Source of the DNA: Thermohalobaculum sp038534135
GTDB lineage: Bacteria; Pseudomonadota; Alphaproteobacteria; Rhodobacterales; Rhodobacteraceae
Direction: 5' to 3'
Length of the DNA: 64,000 nt
Assembly: GCA_038534135.1 (NCBI GenBank)
Contig: JBCAXJ010000016.1
Span: 1-64,000, forward strand
The first letter of the stretch is position 1. Every line of letters starts with the position of its first letter. Below the pieces are notes generated by a model. It did no database searches and was not told where the DNA came from. It was given only the letters and a program-made list of their open reading frames with translations. This document shows positions 60,525 through 64,000 of the stretch, piece by piece. A program made the translations under genes and the position numbers.

Positions 60525-61751
60525 ATGTCCCGCACGCAATCTGCCGCAGCGTTACGCCAAGACAGCATTCCACTCGATCTCGGAAGCACCGACCTACTGA
60601 CCGAGAACGAACGCATCGCGCGTCTTCGGCTGCTGCGCAGTCACAATGTCGGGCCACGCACCTACTCTCATCTGATCCGGCGCTTCCACAGTGCCGCCAG
60701 GGCGTTGGAGGCGCTGCCGGATCTGGCCGCGCGCGGCGGCAAGTCCGGTTACCGGATCTGCCCGCTCGACGCGATCGAGACCGAACTGGAAGCCGGTCAG
60801 TCCCTGGGCGCCCGTATGGTCCAGTTGGATGACCCGCTGTACCCAAAGATGCTGGCGCAGCTTGATCCGCCGCCGCCCATCCTCTGGATGAAGGGCCGTG
60901 TCGAACTGCTCGAGGATCAGGGCGTCGCTCTGGTGGGGTCGCGCAATGCCTCGGCACTTGGGATCCGGACGGCGCGTCGTCTCGCCCGCGAGCTTGGGGC
61001 GACGGGCTACACCGTGGTCTCGGGCCTGGCGCGCGGGATCGATGCAGCGGCGCACGAGGCAAGCCTGGCGACCGGCACCGTCGCCGTGATGGCAGGTGCT
61101 CTCGACAAGCCGTACCCGCCGGAGAACGTCGAACTTTGCAAGCGGATCTCGGAGGACGGGCTGCTGATATCCGAAATCCCCTTTGGCATCGAGCCGTCCG
61201 GCAAGCATTTCCCGCGCCGGAACAGGATCATCTCGGGCCTGTCGCTCGGCGTGGTGGTCGTGGAAGCGGCCAGCCGGTCCGGCAGCCTGATCACGGCGCG
61301 GTTCGCACTGGAGCAAGGTCGCGAAGCCATGGCCTGCCCCGGCGCGCCAGAGGATCCGCGCGCATCCGGCTGCAACGCGTTGATTCGCGAAGGTGCCGCG
61401 CTGATCCGCCACGTCGGCGATATCGAGGAAGCGCTGGCAGCACCCCGCACCATGATGCTGATGGAAGACGGCGGGGATTTCGACTTCGATGCCGACACTT
61501 TCGGCGACGAGTCGATGCGCGACGAATACGACGCGCTCGCGGATTTCGACGAAGAGGGTGGCGGGCATGGTGACGAGGCTTTGGCCGAACAGGTGATCGA
61601 GCTTCTCGGTCCCCAGGCCGTCGAAATCGACGAAGTGGCACGCCAGTGCGGCGCCTCGCCACAGGATATCTCGCTGGCGATTCTCGAACTTGATCTGGCA
61701 GGCCGGATCGAGATCCTTCCGGGCGGGATGATCGCACGCACCGAGATGTGA
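60525..61751 (+). CDS. dprA: DNA-processing protein DprA
   Basis: A 408-residue protein that loads RecA on incoming single-stranded DNA in transformation. The Rossmann core contains VALVGSRNASALGIRTARRLARELG, VSGLARGIDAAAHEASL, MAGALDKPYPPENVELCKRI, FPRRNRIISGLSLGVVVVEAASRSGSLITARFALEQGRE and GCNALIREGAALI. A C-terminal winged-helix-like segment ends the protein. ATG 60525 is seven bases from AGGAG. Start and order (plsY-dprA-topA) are as in other alphaproteobacteria. Confidence 0.96.
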   Translation: MSRTQSAAALRQDSIPLDLGSTDLLTENERIARLRLLRSHNVGPRTYSHLIRRFHSAARALEALPDLAARGGKSGYRICPLDAIETELEAGQSLGARMVQLDDPLYPKMLAQLDPPPPILWMKGRVELLEDQGVALVGSRNASALGIRTARRLARELGATGYTVVSGLARGIDAAAHEASLATGTVAVMAGALDKPYPPENVELCKRISEDGLLISEIPFGIEPSGKHFPRRNRIISGLSLGVVVVEAASRSGSLITARFALEQGREAMACPGAPEDPRASGCNALIREGAALIRHVGDIEEALAAPRTMMLMEDGGDFDFDADTFGDESMRDEYDALADFDEEGGGHGDEALAEQVIELLGPQAVEIDEVARQCGASPQDISLAILELDLAGRIEILPGGMIARTEM

Positions 61752-61932
61752 ACAAAGACCGCACCACAGCGCGCGCCGAGCGCTGACCGTTGACAGCGCA
61801 GGGCACCTAACCCATCTTCCGCCGCTAATCGCAGGACGCGGGCAGGACGCCCACCGGCATTGCCAGATCGCGTCTCCGCAAATCTTGGATTGATGCGTCG
61901 AGGTCATGCTTCGGCGGCTTTGGGAGATCAGT

Positions 61933-64000
61933 ATGGCTGTTGTGGTTGTTGAATCCCCTGCAAAGGCAAAGACGATCAACGGCTATCTCGGCAAAGACTT
62001 CACGGTGCTTGCATCCTTCGGCCACGTGCGCGACCTACCGGCAAAGGACGGCTCGGTCGATACCGATGCGGGCTTCGAGATGAAGTGGGAGATCGATGCT
62101 AAGTCCCAGAAGCACGTTCGGGCCATTGCGGACGCTCTCAAAGATGACGACCGGCTCATTCTCGCAACCGACCCTGACCGCGAAGGCGAAGCGATCTCGT
62201 GGCACCTGCTCGAAGCGCTGAGAAAGCGCCGGGCTGTCAAGAAAACCACCGATGTTCAGCGCGTGGTCTTCAACGCGATCACGCGGACCGCCGTCACCGA
62301 CGCGATGAAGAACCCGCGCGAGATCGACATGGAGCTGGTCCAGGCGTATCTGGCGCGCCGGGCTCTGGATTATCTGGTCGGCTTCAACCTGTCGCCCGTG
62401 CTTTGGCGCAAGCTGCCCGGATCACGCTCGGCCGGGCGCGTTCAGTCGGTGGCTTTGCGGCTGATCGTCGAGCGCGAGATGGAGATCGAAGCCTTTCGGC
62501 CGCGTGAGTACTGGACCGTCAAGGCCGTGCTGACAACACCGGGCGGGGCAGAATTCGAAGCGCGTCTCACCGTGCTCGACGGCAAGAAACTAGACCGGTT
62601 TGATCTGCCCGACGAAGCATCGGCCACGGCGGCGACCCAAGCTGTCTCGGCAGCGGCGCTGTCGGTATCGAAGGTCGAGGCCAAACCGCAGTCCCGCAAT
62701 CCCTCGCCGCCGTTCATGACATCGACGCTTCAGCAGGAGGCCAGCCGCAAGCTCGGGATGGCCCCGCAGCAGACCATGCGCACGGCACAGCGGCTCTACG
62801 AGGCCGGGCACATCACATACATGCGGACCGACGGCATCGACATGGCGCCCGAGGCCGTGTCCGATGCGCGTTCGGTCATCGGCGATCGCTACGGCGCAAG
62901 CTATGTCCCGGGCAAGCCCCGGATCTACAAGAACAAGGCTAAAAACGCGCAGGAAGCGCATGAGTGTATTCGCCCGACCCGGATGGGCGTGGCGCCATCG
63001 GACCTCAAGCTCGAGAGCGATCAGATCCGGCTTTACGATCTGATCTGGAAACGTGCCGTCGCGAGCCAGATGGCGGCCGCCCGGTTGGAGCGCACGACGA
63101 TAGACATCGCCGATGGCAATGGACGGGTCGCATTGCGCGCCACTGGTCAGGTGGTCACGTTCGATGGCTTCATGAAGGTCTACGAGGAAGGCCGCGACGA
63201 TGTTGTCGACGATGATGACAAGCGTCTTCCGGCCATGGCGAGCGGCGAGCGGCTGGGTCGCAAATCCGTCCTGCCAGAGCAGCATTTTACCCAGCCACCG
63301 CCACGGTATTCCGAAGCGACGCTGGTCAAGAAGATGGAAGAACTGGGGATCGGGCGCCCGTCCACATATGCCTCGATCATCGGGACGGTGCAGGACCGGG
63401 AATATGTCCGCAAGGAGAGTGGACGCCTTGTGCCCGAGGACAAGGGCCGCCTGGTGACGATCTTCCTGATGAACTACTTCTCGCAATACGTGGCCTATGA
63501 CTTCACGGCGGGGCTGGAGGAACAGCTGGACGACATCTCGGGCGGCCGGATCGACTGGCAGCTCGTCATGGAGACGTTCTGGAAGGACTTCCGGGCTGCG
63601 CTGGATGAAACCTCGGACCTTCGCATCGGCGAGGTGCTTGAGAAGATCAACGAAATCCTGGCGCCGCATCTGTTCCCGGACAAGGGAGACGGCTCGGATC
63701 CGCGGCTGTGCCCGAAGTGCGCGATCGGTCAGCTTTCGATGCGGACGGCGCGGTCCGGCGGGGCGTTCATCGGGTGTTCGAACTATCCGGACTGCCGATA
63801 CACGCGCCCGCTTGGTGGCGAGGAAGCCGACGATGACGGCATCGGGCCGGACGGCGTGTTGTTGGGCAAGGCGCCGGAGGGTCTGGATGTCCGGCTGCGA
63901 TCAGGCCGGTTCGGTCCTTATGTCCAGCTCGGCGAGGCCGAGGACGCACCCGAGGGCAAACCCAAGCGGTCTTCCCTGCCCAAGGGCACCGAGGTCTCGG
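61933..64000 (+). CDS. topA: DNA topoisomerase I (partial)
   Basis: A type IA topoisomerase relaxing negative supercoils; about 689 codons are seen and the gene continues past the right edge. The Toprim domain begins VVVESPAKAKTINGYLG and includes LATDPDREGEAISWHLL. The active-site tyrosine is in ITYMRTDGIDM. A zinc-ribbon CPKC..GCSNYPDC is visible near the window end. GGGAG precedes ATG 61933 by six bases. The 181 bases upstream hold nothing else recognised. Confidence 0.98.
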   Translation, partial: MAVVVVESPAKAKTINGYLGKDFTVLASFGHVRDLPAKDGSVDTDAGFEMKWEIDAKSQKHVRAIADALKDDDRLILATDPDREGEAISWHLLEALRKRRAVKKTTDVQRVVFNAITRTAVTDAMKNPREIDMELVQAYLARRALDYLVGFNLSPVLWRKLPGSRSAGRVQSVALRLIVEREMEIEAFRPREYWTVKAVLTTPGGAEFEARLTVLDGKKLDRFDLPDEASATAATQAVSAAALSVSKVEAKPQSRNPSPPFMTSTLQQEASRKLGMAPQQTMRTAQRLYEAGHITYMRTDGIDMAPEAVSDARSVIGDRYGASYVPGKPRIYKNKAKNAQEAHECIRPTRMGVAPSDLKLESDQIRLYDLIWKRAVASQMAAARLERTTIDIADGNGRVALRATGQVVTFDGFMKVYEEGRDDVVDDDDKRLPAMASGERLGRKSVLPEQHFTQPPPRYSEATLVKKMEELGIGRPSTYASIIGTVQDREYVRKESGRLVPEDKGRLVTIFLMNYFSQYVAYDFTAGLEEQLDDISGGRIDWQLVMETFWKDFRAALDETSDLRIGEVLEKINEILAPHLFPDKGDGSDPRLCPKCAIGQLSMRTARSGGAFIGCSNYPDCRYTRPLGGEEADDDGIGPDGVLLGKAPEGLDVRLRSGRFGPYVQLGEAEDAPEGKPKRSSLPKGTEVS

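Noticed and set aside
1..64000. CRISPR arrays, insertion sequences, integrases, prophage genes
   Set aside because: None seen: no regularly spaced repeats, transposase motifs or phage structural genes were found on either strand.

Overview
The window is a high-GC stretch of an alphaproteobacterial chromosome. It most resembles the Rhodobacterales (Roseobacter group). Supporting signs are the nuo operon with interspersed accessory genes, a MipZ division ATPase, an ATP12 chaperone, a phasin, an L31 without cysteines, a 6S RNA next to zapA and 5-formyltetrahydrofolate cyclo-ligase, and a degenerate dihydroorotase beside pyrB. These assignments rest on protein motifs and gene order read by eye. 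No database search was possible.

Region 1 (1-14.1 kb, minus strand) is the respiratory complex I operon in the order nuoA-B-C-D-E-F-G-H-I-J-K, with nuoK cut by the left edge. Nine accessory reading frames sit between the subunits: an NTF2-like protein, a 61-residue membrane miniprotein, a 96-residue secreted protein, a membrane protein sharing a helix-hairpin-helix module with the extended NuoE, two DUF3291 paralogues flanking a lipoprotein, a second lipoprotein, and a double-TM2 protein. A promoter-like site and a tRNA-Asp lie upstream.

Region 2 (14.4-28.4 kb) holds housekeeping genes: an aldo/keto reductase, a double DUF2061 protein, an M19 dipeptidase, ATP12, a HAD phosphatase, rpmE, mipZ, UDP-glucose dehydrogenase, a D,D-carboxypeptidase with a SPOR domain, a phasin, clpS-clpA and an M23 peptidase. 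Region 3 (28.9-39.5 kb) holds a serine hydrolase, a YebC-family regulator, a lipoprotein, a YmdB-type phosphoesterase, 5-formyltetrahydrofolate cyclo-ligase, 6S RNA, zapA with a small coiled-coil partner, transketolase, a Tas-like reductase and a divergent EF-G-like GTPase.

Region 4 (39.6-51.0 kb) is mostly acyl-CoA catabolism: acyl-CoA dehydrogenase, HMG-CoA lyase, enoyl-CoA hydratase, two family III CoA-transferases, a DMT transporter, an M20-type amidohydrolase and a phosphotransacetylase. An AT-rich gene for a repeat-containing membrane protein interrupts the catabolic block. Region 5 (51.2-56.3 kb) is the most accessory part. It has a 60-residue peptide with a GG leader-like motif, an M3 oligopeptidase, a DUF3990 (ADP-ribosyltransferase-like) gene with a 90-residue partner, a glutathione S-transferase and an M48 lipoprotein protease.

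Region 6 (56.3-64 kb) carries pyrB, an orphan gene on the opposite strand, a dihydroorotase homologue lacking its metal-binding histidines, plsY, dprA and the start of topA. The strongest leads for something new are the DUF3990 pair, the GG-motif peptide, the complex I accessory set, and the two inserted orphan or AT-rich genes.
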